From positions 4,898,001-4,962,000 of the forward strand of contig NZ_JBNDJK010000001.1 of assembly GCF_050434925.1 (NCBI RefSeq): a stretch of DNA of 64,000 nucleotides, given 5' to 3'. The DNA is from Inquilinus ginsengisoli_B (GTDB lineage: Bacteria; Pseudomonadota; Alphaproteobacteria; DSM-16000; Inquilinaceae). A model generated the notes under the pieces. That model searched no databases and had not been told where the DNA came from. It saw only the letters and a program-made list of their open reading frames with translations. Both the position numbers and the translations under genes were made by a program. Below are positions 1 through 8,610 of this stretch, piece after piece (the stretch's first letter is position 1; every line of letters begins with the position of its first letter).

Positions 1-704
1 ACGGCCAGATCCCGCTCGAGGAGTTCGCCGCGATCTGCCGCGCCAAGGGCGTGCCGGTGATCGTCGACGCCGCCTCGGAATACGACCTGACCGGCTTCCT
101 CGCCAAGGGCGCGGACCTCGTCATCTACAGCGCGCACAAGTTCCTGGGCGGGCCGACCGCGGGCATCGTCGCCGGGCGCGAGGATCTGGTGCGCGCCGCC
201 TTCCTGCAGAACCGGGGCATCGGCCGCGGGATGAAGGTCGGCAAGGAGGGCGTGGTCGGCACCATCGCCGCGCTCGACGCCTGGGAGAAGCGCGACCACG
301 CCGCGGCGCGGGCGCGCGAAGACGGGCACTTGAAGCTGTGGCACGAGGGCCTGGCCGGGCTGCCCGGCGTGACCGCGGTGATCGAGCCGGACCCGACCGA
401 CAACCCGCTCGACCGCCTCAAGGTGACGATCGATCCGGCCAAGGCCGGCCTCGCCGCCTGGGATCTGGCCGACCGGCTGGCCGCCGGCGAACCGCCGGTG
501 ATCGTCCGCGACCACGAGGTCGAGCACGGCTATGTCTACCTCGACCCCTGCAACCAGCACGACGGCGAGGCGCAGTTGGTGCTGGAGCGGCTGCTGGCCG
601 TGCTGCGCGGCGCCGCCGGCGACCCGCCGCAGGGCGACGCCCGGGCCCGGCTGCTGGCCCGCGGCCAGAAGGGGCTGGAGTCGCTGCTGCGCTTCCCGCG
701 CTGA
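1..704 (+). CDS. PLP-dependent aminotransferase class V / SelA-like enzyme, 3' end only
   Basis: The reading frame is open from the left edge, so the start lies upstream of the window; about 233 C-terminal residues are visible. The SAHKFLGGPTAG motif holds the lysine expected to form the Schiff base with pyridoxal phosphate, and the IVDAASE segment just before it is the usual cofactor-binding aspartate region. The rest is the small C-terminal domain of the fold-type I aspartate aminotransferase superfamily. The mix of SelA-like and class V features fits the COG1921-type enzymes that act on sugar or amino acids rather than a true selenocysteine synthase, but the substrate cannot be read from this fragment. 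It ends 132 bp before the next gene on the same strand. Confidence 0.75.
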   Translation, partial: GQIPLEEFAAICRAKGVPVIVDAASEYDLTGFLAKGADLVIYSAHKFLGGPTAGIVAGREDLVRAAFLQNRGIGRGMKVGKEGVVGTIAALDAWEKRDHAAARAREDGHLKLWHEGLAGLPGVTAVIEPDPTDNPLDRLKVTIDPAKAGLAAWDLADRLAAGEPPVIVRDHEVEHGYVYLDPCNQHDGEAQLVLERLLAVLRGAAGDPPQGDARARLLARGQKGLESLLRFPR

Positions 705-742
705 CGGCACCGCCGGTCGAAAAGGAAGGATGCAGGACCCAT

Positions 743-826
743 CCTGTTCGGTCACAATCAATCAATCGAATCTGAATCGATTTGACCCGCCCGCCCGTGA
801 GGCCGGGCCCATAGTGACCGAACAGG
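743..826 (+). promoter_or_regulatory. 13-bp perfect inverted repeat in the leader of the secreted Gly/Tyr-rich protein
   Basis: CCTGTTCGGTCAC at 743-755 is repeated exactly in inverse at 814-826, ending 10 bp before the start codon at 837. The right arm overlaps the AGGGTAGGA ribosome-binding region. The 58 bp between the arms contain an AT-richer stretch and a GC-rich hairpin. It could be a leader structure that hides the ribosome-binding site, or two operator half-sites that allow looping. The symmetry is seen directly; the function is inferred. Confidence 0.45.
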
Positions 827-836
827 GTAGGACGCC

Positions 837-3197
837 ATGCCACGATATTGGCTGATGACGGCGGTGACGGCCGCGATTCTGAGCTTCGCCGCGATCCCGG
901 CTTCGGCCCAGGATGCCGCCGCTCCGGACACCGCCACCCAGCTGTCCTGGCCGCGGGACTTCGACCAGGGCGACCAGCGGGTCGAGATCTACCAGCCGCA
1001 GATCGAGAACTGGAGCGGCGACCGCCTCTCCGGCCGGGCCGCCATCGCCATCGGCGCCAAGGACGGCCAGCCGGTCTACGGCGTCGCCCGGTTCAGCGCC
1101 GACACCGACATCGACAAGACCGCCGGACTGGTCCGGCTGCGCGACATCACCATCGACGCGGTCGAGGTGCCGACCGCACCCGACAAGGCGCCGGAGCTGC
1201 AGAAGGCGCTGCAGGCCCGGTTGCCGGCGGACGGCATGACCGTCGCGCTCGACCATCTGCAGACCAGCTACGCCGCGCAGCAGGAGATCGCCAAGCAGGC
1301 CGGCGTGCCGGTGCAGAACGACCCGCCGAGGATCGTCTTCGCCAATACACCGACCGTGCTGGTGTCGATCGACGGCGATCCGGTGCTGCGCCCGGTGGAA
1401 GGGGCGGCCGGCTATCAGCGGGTGGTGAACGCCCGCGCCCTGATCCTGCAGGAGGGCACGACCTTCCATGTGCAGGCCGCCGGGTCCTGGTATGCGGCAT
1501 CGGCGCTGAGCGGCACCTGGGTGGTGACGGCAGTGCCATCGGCCGCGCTGCAGGCGGCGGCGAAGGCAGCCGCCCAGTCCGCCGCGCCCGACCCGCTGCT
1601 GCCGGAGGACGGCAAGCCGCCGGCGACGCCGCCCTCCCTGCTGGTCGTCACCCAGCCGACCGAGCTGGTCGTCACCAGCGGACCGCCGCAGATCGCGCCC
1701 GTGGCCGGGGTCGGCCTGCTGACCATGACCAATGCCGACCATGCCGTCTTCGTCGATCCGTCCAGCAACGGCACTTACGTGCTGATCTCCGGCCGCTGGT
1801 TCAAATCGACCGGGCTGGACGGGCCGTGGCGCTTCGTGCCGCCGGATTCGCTGCCGGCCGATTTCGCCAGGATCTCGCCCGACGACCCGAAGGCCGATGT
1901 GCTGGTCTCGGTCGCCGGAACGCCGCAGGCCAAGGAGGCGGCGATCGCGGCTTCCATTCCGCAGACCGCAACGGTCTCGCGCAGCCAGGCGAGCCTCAGG
2001 GTGTCCTATGCCGGCGACGTGCCGGAGTTCCGGCCGATCGCGGGCACGCCGCTCGCCTACGCCGCCAACACGCCGGTGCCGGTCATCCGGGTCGATGCGG
2101 AGCACTATTACGCGGTGTCGAAGGGAGTGTGGTTCGTCGCCCTGGTGCCGGCCGGGCCGTGGCGCGTGGCCGATGCGGTGCCGGCGGTGATCTACACCAT
2201 CCCGGCGGCGTCGCCGCTGCACTACGTCACCTATGTCCGGATCTACTCGGCGACGCCGGAGGCGGTCGTGGTCGGCTACACGCCGGGCTATCTCGGCGTC
2301 GTCGTCAGCCCCGCCGGCACCGTGGTCTACGGCACCGGCTACGCCTACCCGGCCTATGTCGCGGGCGATGTCTGGTACGGCTATCCGGCGACCTATGGCT
2401 ATGGCGCCGGCTTCGGCCTGGGCACGGCGACGGGCTTCGCCTTCGGCTTCGCGGCCGGGGCGCTGTGGGGCTCGGCCTCGCCCTATTGGGGTCCGTATTG
2501 GGGCTATGACGGCCACTACGTCAACTGGGGTCATGTCGACGTCAATCAGGTCAATGTCTACGGCCGCTGGGGCGAGGGCACGGTCACCCATGCCAGCGGC
2601 TGGAACGGCTGGACCGACACGAGCTGGAGCGGCAGCCACGTCTCCGGCTTCAACCCCTACACCGGCGCCCATGGCCAGGCCGGCCGGGCCGGGGCGTTCG
2701 ACTGGAACACCGGCGGCTATGCGGCGGGGCGGCAGGGCTCCTTCGCCAACCCCTCGACCGGCGTCGCCGCCGCCGGCCGGGCCGGCATCACCGGCAATGT
2801 CGACACCGGCGACTACCAGGCCGGCCGCCAGGTCGCCGGCGTCAACACGCGGACCGGCGTGGCCGGGGCCGCCAGCACCACGGTGACGGGCAATGTGCGG
2901 GACGGCGACCGGTCGGTCGACAGCAAGGGCGCTGTCGTCGATCGCAAGACCGGATCCGGCGTGGCCTGGAACGACGGCAACGTCTATGCCGGCCATGACG
3001 GCAACGTCTACCAGCACACCGATGATGGCTGGCAGAAGCACGACTCCAACGGCTGGCAGCCGGTGCAGCGCAACAACGACGAGCTCGGCGGCCTCGACCG
3101 CCAGCGCGGCGCGCGCGACCTCGGCGGGCAGCGACTGGACAGCTTCGACCGCGGCGGCCGGTTCGACGGCGGGGGCGGTTTCCGCCGCCGCCGCTGA
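837..3197 (+). CDS. large secreted protein with W-rich repeats and a Gly/Tyr-rich C-terminal half (786 aa)
   Basis: The first 25 residues form a clear Sec signal peptide ending ASAQ, so the protein is exported. The middle (about residues 170-460) has several modules of 50-90 residues that each end in a W-x-x-(T/A)GPW-type motif. Residues about 480-590 are rich in Gly, Tyr and Trp. The C-terminal 200 residues carry repeated GR-x-G and G-N-V turns and end in an Arg/Gly-rich tail. Proteins like this are often deposited as 'carbohydrate-binding family V/XII' in alphaproteobacteria, but I see no catalytic motif. A cell-surface or matrix role is plausible, not shown. The ATG at 837 is preceded by AGGGTAGGA and by the inverted repeat at 743-826. 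It converges on the ABC transporter operon. Confidence 0.8.
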   Translation: MPRYWLMTAVTAAILSFAAIPASAQDAAAPDTATQLSWPRDFDQGDQRVEIYQPQIENWSGDRLSGRAAIAIGAKDGQPVYGVARFSADTDIDKTAGLVRLRDITIDAVEVPTAPDKAPELQKALQARLPADGMTVALDHLQTSYAAQQEIAKQAGVPVQNDPPRIVFANTPTVLVSIDGDPVLRPVEGAAGYQRVVNARALILQEGTTFHVQAAGSWYAASALSGTWVVTAVPSAALQAAAKAAAQSAAPDPLLPEDGKPPATPPSLLVVTQPTELVVTSGPPQIAPVAGVGLLTMTNADHAVFVDPSSNGTYVLISGRWFKSTGLDGPWRFVPPDSLPADFARISPDDPKADVLVSVAGTPQAKEAAIAASIPQTATVSRSQASLRVSYAGDVPEFRPIAGTPLAYAANTPVPVIRVDAEHYYAVSKGVWFVALVPAGPWRVADAVPAVIYTIPAASPLHYVTYVRIYSATPEAVVVGYTPGYLGVVVSPAGTVVYGTGYAYPAYVAGDVWYGYPATYGYGAGFGLGTATGFAFGFAAGALWGSASPYWGPYWGYDGHYVNWGHVDVNQVNVYGRWGEGTVTHASGWNGWTDTSWSGSHVSGFNPYTGAHGQAGRAGAFDWNTGGYAAGRQGSFANPSTGVAAAGRAGITGNVDTGDYQAGRQVAGVNTRTGVAGAASTTVTGNVRDGDRSVDSKGAVVDRKTGSGVAWNDGNVYAGHDGNVYQHTDDGWQKHDSNGWQPVQRNNDELGGLDRQRGARDLGGQRLDSFDRGGRFDGGGGFRRRR

Positions 3198-3225
3198 CCG
3201 GAGCCGAAGATCCAGTCCTTCGCGT

Positions 3226-3356
3226 TACCTCTCCCGCGTGGCGGGAGAGGTCGGGCTCGCGCAGCGAGACCGGGTGAGGGTTGGCACAGGCCTCGACAAA
3301 GAGCCCTCACCCGGAGCCGCTTCGCGTTTCCGACCTCTCCCGCAAACGGGAGAAGC
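3226..3356. repeat. RIME-like palindromic intergenic repeat, copy 1
   Basis: The element is built of nested inverted repeats: CTCTCCCGC/GCGGGAGAG at the left end, CCGGGTGAGGG paired with CCCTCACCCGG in the centre, and CGACCTCTCCCG at the right. It fills the gap between two convergent genes. A second copy, in the opposite orientation, lies at 47322-47452, also between convergent genes. Repeats with this CTCTCCCG...GGTGAGGG signature are common in alphaproteobacterial genomes (Rhizobium intergenic mosaic elements and relatives). The RNA would fold strongly in both directions, so it may also end transcription of both neighbours. Confidence 0.8.
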
Positions 3357-3374
3357 AAAGCAAGAGCGCCGTCT

Positions 3375-4721
3375 CTAAACCGGGTCCTCCAGGCTGAATT
3401 GGCCGCTTTCGCCGTCATAGGCGAAGAGCTCGGCGTAGCGGCCCCAGGAGACGGCGGCACGAAGAGTTTCCTCAGCCCGGTCCTCGGACATGAAATCCTC
3501 GAGCTCCTCGGTGAAGCGCAGCCGGGGGGCGCGGTGGCTCGGCCGTTCGTCCAGCACCCGCCGGATCAGCGCCGCGATCGGCACATGCGCCAGGAGATGC
3601 GCTGCGAACAGCCGCTTGCGGTGGTCGACGTCGGACTCCGCGAACAGCCGGCCGTGCTCGGTCAGGTGGATGTCGCCGTCGGCCAGCTCGGCGAAGCGCA
3701 GCAGCTGCAGCGTCTCGGCGATCGGGAACAGCTCGTCCGCCTCCATCTGCAGCGTCGCCGCCAGATCCGGCAGGTCGGCCCGGCCGTTATAGGGCGGTGC
3801 GGCCAGCGCCTCCATCAGGCCGGACATCAGGTTGGTCGAGACATGCGGCAGCTCCATGCCGATGCCGGTGCCGGGGAAGCCGCCGGCTGCTTTCGGCCCG
3901 GCCTTCTCCGCTGGGCTGCGGTTGGTCATCCGGGCGTAGATGTCGTCGACCATCCGCCGGAACTCCGGATCCAGCCGGTTGCGCGGATGCGGCAGGTCGA
4001 TCCGGATCTCCGCCGCCACCCGGCCGGGGTTGGCGGAGAAGATCAAAACGCGGTCGCACATCAGGATCGCCTCCTCGATGTTGTGCGTCACCATCAGGAT
4101 CGACTTGATCGGCAGCCGGCCCTCCATCCACAGGTCGATCAGGTCGGTGCGCAGCGTCTCCGCCGTCAGCACGTCGAGCGCGGAGAACGGCTCGTCCATC
4201 AGCATCAGCCGAGGATGCACCACCAAGGCGCGGGCGAAGCCGACGCGCTGGCGCATGCCGCCCGACAGCTCCTTCGGATAGGCGCTCTCGAAGCCGTCGA
4301 GGCCGATCAGGTCGATCGCCTCCAGCGCCCGCCGCCGCCGCTCCGCCGCCGGGATGCCCTGGGCCTCCAGCCCGATCTCGACGTTCTGCAGCACGGACAG
4401 CCAGGGGAACAGGGCGAAGCTCTGGAACACCATCGACAAGCCTTCGGACGGGCCGGCGACCGGCCGGCCGCACCAGCTGACCCGGCCGGCGCTGGGCGGC
4501 ACCAGCCCGGCGATGATCCGCAGCAGCGAGGATTTGCCGGAGCCGGAGCGGCCGAGCAACCCGACGATCTCGCCCTCGCGGATGCTCATCGACACGTCGT
4601 CGAGCACCAGCAGGTCGTTGTCGCCCTTGTGATAGGCCTGCCGGACGCCGGCGATGTCGATCAGCACCGGGTTGTCGTTGGCCACCTGCGTGGCCGGGGT
4701 ATTGGCAATGGTCTGGTACAT
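3375..4721 (-). CDS. ABC transporter ATP-binding protein with AAA-associated C-terminal domain (nitrate/sulfonate/taurine type)
   Basis: The protein has 448 residues. An N-terminal ATPase domain contains Walker A (GLLGRSGSGKSS), the Q-loop (VFQSFALFPWLSV), the signature LSGGMRQRVGFARAL and Walker B (LMLMDEPFSALD). From about residue 300 an extra domain of some 140 residues matches the AAA-associated C-terminal domain found on ATPases of the nitrate/sulfonate/bicarbonate family. The ATG at 4721 starts 12 bp after the stop of the permease gene and opens the MYQTIAN sequence; the frame runs open further upstream but only as a shadow of the permease gene. It is the cytoplasmic energising subunit of the importer encoded with 4733-6562. 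No binding protein is adjacent. Confidence 0.9.
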   Translation of the reverse strand: MYQTIANTPATQVANDNPVLIDIAGVRQAYHKGDNDLLVLDDVSMSIREGEIVGLLGRSGSGKSSLLRIIAGLVPPSAGRVSWCGRPVAGPSEGLSMVFQSFALFPWLSVLQNVEIGLEAQGIPAAERRRRALEAIDLIGLDGFESAYPKELSGGMRQRVGFARALVVHPRLMLMDEPFSALDVLTAETLRTDLIDLWMEGRLPIKSILMVTHNIEEAILMCDRVLIFSANPGRVAAEIRIDLPHPRNRLDPEFRRMVDDIYARMTNRSPAEKAGPKAAGGFPGTGIGMELPHVSTNLMSGLMEALAAPPYNGRADLPDLAATLQMEADELFPIAETLQLLRFAELADGDIHLTEHGRLFAESDVDHRKRLFAAHLLAHVPIAALIRRVLDERPSHRAPRLRFTEELEDFMSEDRAEETLRAAVSWGRYAELFAYDGESGQFSLEDPV

Positions 4722-4732
4722 GGTCTTGGCCC

Positions 4733-6562
4733 TCAGTCGAGGCGCAGCCGGCGGGCGGCGAAGGTGAAGAGCGGCCGCCACAGCAGCCGGTTGAACAGCG
4801 AGACGAAGACCGACATCACGGCGATGCCGAGGACGATGCGCGGATAGTCGCCGGCGGCGGTGGCCTGGGCGATGTAGGCGCCGAGGCCATGCGCGGTCAG
4901 CGTGGTGTCGCCCCAGCTCGCCACCTCGGCGACGATGCTGGCGTTCCAGGACCCGCCCGAGGCGGTGATCGCCCCGGTGACGTAGTAGGGGAAGATCCCG
5001 GGCAGGATCACCTTGCGCCACCAGTTCCAGCCGCCGATGCGGAAGCTGGCCGCCGCCTCCTTCAGGTCGGTCGGGAAGGCGCTGGCGCCGGCGATGACGT
5101 TGAACAGGATGTACCACTGGGTGCCCAGCACCATCAGCGGCGCCAGCCAGATGTCGGGGTTCAGGCCCAGCCGGACGATCGCCACCACCGCGAAGGGGAA
5201 GGCGATGTTGGCCGGGAAGGCGGCCAGGAACTGGGCCAGCGGCTGCACCCGCTCGGCGACGCGCGGGCGCAGGCCGACCCAGACGCCGATCGGCACCCAG
5301 ACCAGCGTCGCCAGCGCGATCAGCACCACCACCCGGATCAGGGTGTAGGTGCCGAGCACCAGCGCCTCGCCGGCATCGCCCCAGCTCAGCTCCGTCGCCA
5401 CGAAGCCGACGATCTGCCACAGCGCATAGGCGATGGCCGCCAGCAGCAGGGCGATGAAGCCCCGATCGGCCCAGCGGCTGGACCAGATCCGGGCCATCAT
5501 GCCGTCGTCGATGGTCCCGGCCGGGATGAAGGCGAAGCGCCGGCGCGACACGGTGCGGGTCACGAAACCGATCGGCGACAGCGCCAGCTGGAACAGCCGG
5601 GTGCGCTGCACCAGGGTCAGCAGCCAGGAGCGCGGCCGGGTGGCGCCGGCCGACTGCTCGAACCGGAACTTCTCGGCCCAGGCCACCAGCGGCCGGAACA
5701 GCAGCTGGTCATAGGCCAGGATCACCGCTCCCATCACCAGCACGGCCCAGCCGACGGCGGCGAGGTCGCGCTGGTCGATCGCCCGGGCGACGTAAGAGCC
5801 GACGCCGGGCAGCGTGATCGTGGTGTCGCCGACCGAGATCGCCTCCGACGCCACCACGAAGAACCATCCGCCCGACATCGACATCATGGTGTTCCACACC
5901 AGGCCGGGCATGGCGAAGGGCACCTCCAGCCGCCAGAAGCGCTGCCAGGAGGACAGGCGGAAGCTGCGGCTGGCCTCGTCCAGGTCGCGCGGCACGGTCT
6001 TCAGCGACTGGTAGAAGCTGAAGGTCATGTTCCAGGCCTGGGAGGTGAAGATGGCGAACACCGCGGCGCACTCGACGCCCAGCACCTGGCCCGGGAACAG
6101 GGCCATGAAGCCGACCACGGTGAAGGACAGGAAGCCCAGCACCGGCACCGACTGCAGGATGTCGAGCAGTGGGATCAGCACCATCTCGGCCCGCCGGCTC
6201 TTGGCCGCCGCGGTGGCGTAGACGAAGGTGAAGACCAGCGAGGCGACGATCGCCGCCAGCATGCGCAGCGTGGTGCGCAGCGCGTATTCGGGCAGCGCCA
6301 GGGGGTCGAGCGAGATCGGCGTCTGCTCGAGGCCGGCCAGCGGCGCCAGGGTGGCGCGGCCGCCATGGGCGACCAGCACGATGGCGCCGAAGACGAGGGA
6401 GAACGCCACCAGGTCCCAGAGATTGGGCAGGGTGCGCGGACGCTCGGCCCGTGGTTCGACCCAAGTCGAACCACCAACTGTTGAGTTGTGGATCAAATTA
6501 TCCAGACGCGTGGAAGCCACGCGTCTGGTTTGATCCACGCGGGCGGGAGTGTGAAAGGCCAT
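4733..6562 (-). CDS. ABC transporter permease with two fused transmembrane permease domains
   Basis: The 609-residue membrane protein contains two complete inner-membrane permease domains. Each has the EAA-type loop facing the ATPase: one near DLDEASRSFRLSSWQRFWRLEVPFAMPG, the other near DLKEAAASFRIGGWNWWRKVILPG (both given in part). Most family members are a single domain of 250-280 residues that dimerises; the double-length form is typical of the SBP-poor subgroup that pairs with AAA-associated ATPases, as here. I chose the ATG at 6562, giving MAFHTPARV; an in-frame ATG at 6592 is possible. Residues about 9-37 are encoded by a cluster of three perfect hairpins (6451-6538), which is very unusual for coding DNA; the conserved PNLWDLVAF segment begins only after it. 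Confidence 0.85.
   Translation of the reverse strand: MAFHTPARVDQTRRVASTRLDNLIHNSTVGGSTWVEPRAERPRTLPNLWDLVAFSLVFGAIVLVAHGGRATLAPLAGLEQTPISLDPLALPEYALRTTLRMLAAIVASLVFTFVYATAAAKSRRAEMVLIPLLDILQSVPVLGFLSFTVVGFMALFPGQVLGVECAAVFAIFTSQAWNMTFSFYQSLKTVPRDLDEASRSFRLSSWQRFWRLEVPFAMPGLVWNTMMSMSGGWFFVVASEAISVGDTTITLPGVGSYVARAIDQRDLAAVGWAVLVMGAVILAYDQLLFRPLVAWAEKFRFEQSAGATRPRSWLLTLVQRTRLFQLALSPIGFVTRTVSRRRFAFIPAGTIDDGMMARIWSSRWADRGFIALLLAAIAYALWQIVGFVATELSWGDAGEALVLGTYTLIRVVVLIALATLVWVPIGVWVGLRPRVAERVQPLAQFLAAFPANIAFPFAVVAIVRLGLNPDIWLAPLMVLGTQWYILFNVIAGASAFPTDLKEAAASFRIGGWNWWRKVILPGIFPYYVTGAITASGGSWNASIVAEVASWGDTTLTAHGLGAYIAQATAAGDYPRIVLGIAVMSVFVSLFNRLLWRPLFTFAARRLRLD
6451..6538. repeat. cluster of three perfect palindromes inside the N-terminal coding region of the permease
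   Basis: Reading left to right: GTGGTTCGAC/GTCGAACCAC with a 4-base loop (6451-6474); CAACT/AGTTG (6475-6488); then a large stem with GTGGATCAAA paired to TTTGATCCAC and an inner 12-bp arm CCAGACGCGTGG paired to CCACGCGTCTGG around a 3-base loop (6488-6538). The reading frame stays open through all three. It looks like an inserted palindromic element that has been kept as protein-coding sequence. Confidence 0.7.
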
Positions 6563-6955
6563 GATGTCCGTCCGGAAGGCAGGCAGTCGCAATCGCCGCG
6601 CATCGTCGGGGACGCGCGGTGCGGAACGGCCGGCGATGTGCCGGCGTCAGACTGGCCTTCGGTCGTTCCCCTCCAGGGAGAGGCGCCGATAGGACGGATG
6701 ATGGTGGAAAGACTGGTGCTTCATCGGGTTCACCTCACACCGGCGCGGCTTGGCCGCGCGACGGGGTGAACCGGACCCGGAGGGTCAGGCTCGCAGCGTC
6801 GGCGCCGGCAAAGTCGCGCTAGGTCGACTGGGCGTGCTCATCGGAGCGGCGGGTCCTTGGTTGCGTCGGGAACTGGCCTCGACCCAGGCGATATCGCGCC
6901 GCGGAGCGAAGCGGTCAAGCCGTTTCCCCGGCCTGTACGATTTGTAAGGAAGAGG
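6563..6955 (-). other. 393-bp gene-free leader of the ABC transporter operon with a two-part stem-loop
   Basis: No convincing gene is present. The region separates the topoisomerase gene from the ABC permease gene, both on the minus strand. It contains a two-level hairpin: outer arms GGTTCACC (6727-6734) and GGTGAACC (6765-6772), inner arms GCGCGGC (6743-6749) and GCCGCGC (6753-6759). A leader of this length before a transporter operon would suit a riboswitch or attenuator. I could not match it to the consensus of a known class (SAM-II, TPP, cobalamin, guanidine), so I leave it unnamed. Confidence 0.4.
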
Positions 6956-8020
6956 TCATGCGCGGCCGGAGGTCCCGACCTCCAGCCGCTTCAGGAAGCG
7001 CAGCAGCGCGGCCTCGCCGCGGCGGCCGTCCGGATCGTCGCCGGGCGGCCAACGCAGGGTCGCGGCCAGGTCGCCGTCGAGGAAGGCGCCGACCACTCCG
7101 GGGTGGACGTAGCAGGCCCGGCACACGGCCGGCGTGTTGCCCAGCTGGACCGCCACCTGCTCGATGCAGCGCACCACCGCGGCCTTGGTCGGCGGCGCCT
7201 CCGGCTCCGCATCCGAGGCCAGGATCTGCGCCGCCAGCAGCGTGCCGGCCCAGGTGCGGAAGTCCTTGGCGGTGAACTCCTGGCCCGCGATCTCGCGCAG
7301 ATAGTCGTTGACGTCGTCTGAGCCGACCGCATGCCGCTCGCCCGCGTCGTCGACATATTGGAACAGCCGGTGGCCGGGCAGGTCCTGGCAGGACCGGACG
7401 ATGCGGGCGATGCGGCGGTCGCGGAAGGCGGCGCGGTGCAGCCGGCCGCTCTTGGCCTTGAACTCGAAGCGCACGGCACCGCCCTCGACATCGACATGGC
7501 GCTTGCGCAGGGTGGTCAGGCCGAAGCTCTTGTTCGCCTTGGCGTATTCGTCGTTGCCGATGCGGATCAGCGTTGCCTCCAGCAGGCGCACGATCGCGGC
7601 CAGCACCTTGGTGCGGGTCAGGCCGCGCTCGGCGAGATCGGCGTCGACCCGCTTGCGGATGCGGGGCAGGGCGCGGCCGAAGGCGAGCATGCGGTTGTAC
7701 TTGGTCTCCGCCCGCGCCTTCTTCCAGCGCGCATGGTAGCGGTACTGCTTGCGGCCGCGCTGGTCGCGCCCGCTGGCCTGCAGATGGCCGCGCGGGTTCA
7801 GGCAGATCCAGACATCGGTGTAGGCCGGCGGGATCGCCAGTTTCCGGATCCGGGCCAGCGTGTCCCGGTCGCGCACCGGGCTGCCGTCCGGCATGCGGTA
7901 GGCGAAGCCCGTGCCGGACCGGCGCCGGCTTATGCCGGGATCGGTGTCGGAGACATAGCGCAGCCCGTTCGCCCGCGCCTCGTCGGGTGGAGAAGGGGCG
8001 GGGGCTGCGGTGTCGGCCAT
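6956..8020 (-). CDS. DNA topoisomerase IB (eukaryotic/poxvirus-like)
   Basis: The 354-residue protein relaxes supercoils by nicking one strand through a 3'-phosphotyrosyl intermediate. The sequence shows the family layout: an N-terminal domain ending IPPAYTDVWIC, a KQYRYH-type segment, the core with TKVLAAIVRLLEATLIRIGN and the F-T-A-KDFRTW-x-GT active-site segment. The predicted catalytic tyrosine is in CRACYVHP near residue 300. Length and motifs fit bacterial topoisomerase IB. The ATG at 8020 is the first in frame. It is a single gene, divergent from the DUF188 gene about 100 bp away, and does not share a unit with the ABC genes downstream because of the long leader between them. Confidence 0.93.
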   Translation of the reverse strand: MADTAAPAPSPPDEARANGLRYVSDTDPGISRRRSGTGFAYRMPDGSPVRDRDTLARIRKLAIPPAYTDVWICLNPRGHLQASGRDQRGRKQYRYHARWKKARAETKYNRMLAFGRALPRIRKRVDADLAERGLTRTKVLAAIVRLLEATLIRIGNDEYAKANKSFGLTTLRKRHVDVEGGAVRFEFKAKSGRLHRAAFRDRRIARIVRSCQDLPGHRLFQYVDDAGERHAVGSDDVNDYLREIAGQEFTAKDFRTWAGTLLAAQILASDAEPEAPPTKAAVVRCIEQVAVQLGNTPAVCRACYVHPGVVGAFLDGDLAATLRWPPGDDPDGRRGEAALLRFLKRLEVGTSGRA

Positions 8021-8124
8021 TCTGGAGACGCTGGGACCTTGGAAATGGAGCGGGGAACAGCGCTTGGACCAACGGCCCCGCCGCCGCTATGGTTCCGGTC
8101 CCGACCGCAAGCGTGCCGCCGCCC

Positions 8125-8601
8125 GTGACCGACCCGATCCGCATCCTCGTCGACGCCGATGCCTGCCCGGTGAAGGCCGAGATCTACCGCGTCGCCGAGC
8201 GCTACGGGCTGGACGTCTTCGTCGTCACCAATGGCGGGGTGCTGGTGCCGCGCGACCCGCGGATCCAACTGGTGATCGTCAGCGACGGCTTCGACGCCGC
8301 CGACGACTGGATCGCCGAGCGCTGCGGGCCGACCGACATCGTGGTCACCGCCGACATCCTGCTGGCCGACCGCTGCCTGAAGTCGGGCGCCACGGTGATC
8401 GGCAACACCGGCCGGCCGTTCACCAAGGAATCGATCGGCATGGCCCTGGCCAGCCGGGCGCTGATGGCCGATCTGCGCGCCATGGGCACGGTCGGCGGCG
8501 GCAACAAGCCGATGGTGGCCAAGGACAAATCCACCTTCCTGTCGGCGCTCGACGCCGCCGTGGTGCGGCTCAGGCGCGCTCCGCCGCCGCGTCCGGCCTG
8601 A
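8125..8601 (+). CDS. YaiI/YqxD family protein (DUF188, UPF0178)
   Basis: About 158 residues, typical for the family (about 150). The start of the fold, IRILVDADACPVK, and the segments VVTNGG, IVVTADILLADRC, NTGRPFT and GGGNKPM are all present. The acidic DAD motif and the TADI motif resemble the metal-binding core of PIN/NYN-type nucleases, but no activity is firmly established for the family. I chose the GTG at 8125 because it gives the standard N-terminus; an ATG at 8089 would add 12 residues. It is convergent with the methyltransferase gene that ends 9 bp after it. Confidence 0.85.
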   Translation: MTDPIRILVDADACPVKAEIYRVAERYGLDVFVVTNGGVLVPRDPRIQLVIVSDGFDAADDWIAERCGPTDIVVTADILLADRCLKSGATVIGNTGRPFTKESIGMALASRALMADLRAMGTVGGGNKPMVAKDKSTFLSALDAAVVRLRRAPPPRPA

Positions 8602-8610
8602 GGGTCAGGG

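Noticed and set aside
762..3041. 759-codon open frame antisense to the secreted Gly/Tyr-rich protein
   Set aside because: High GC leaves the antisense frame open; the translation is Arg/Gly/Asp-biased without domains, while the plus-strand frame has a signal peptide and ribosome-binding site.
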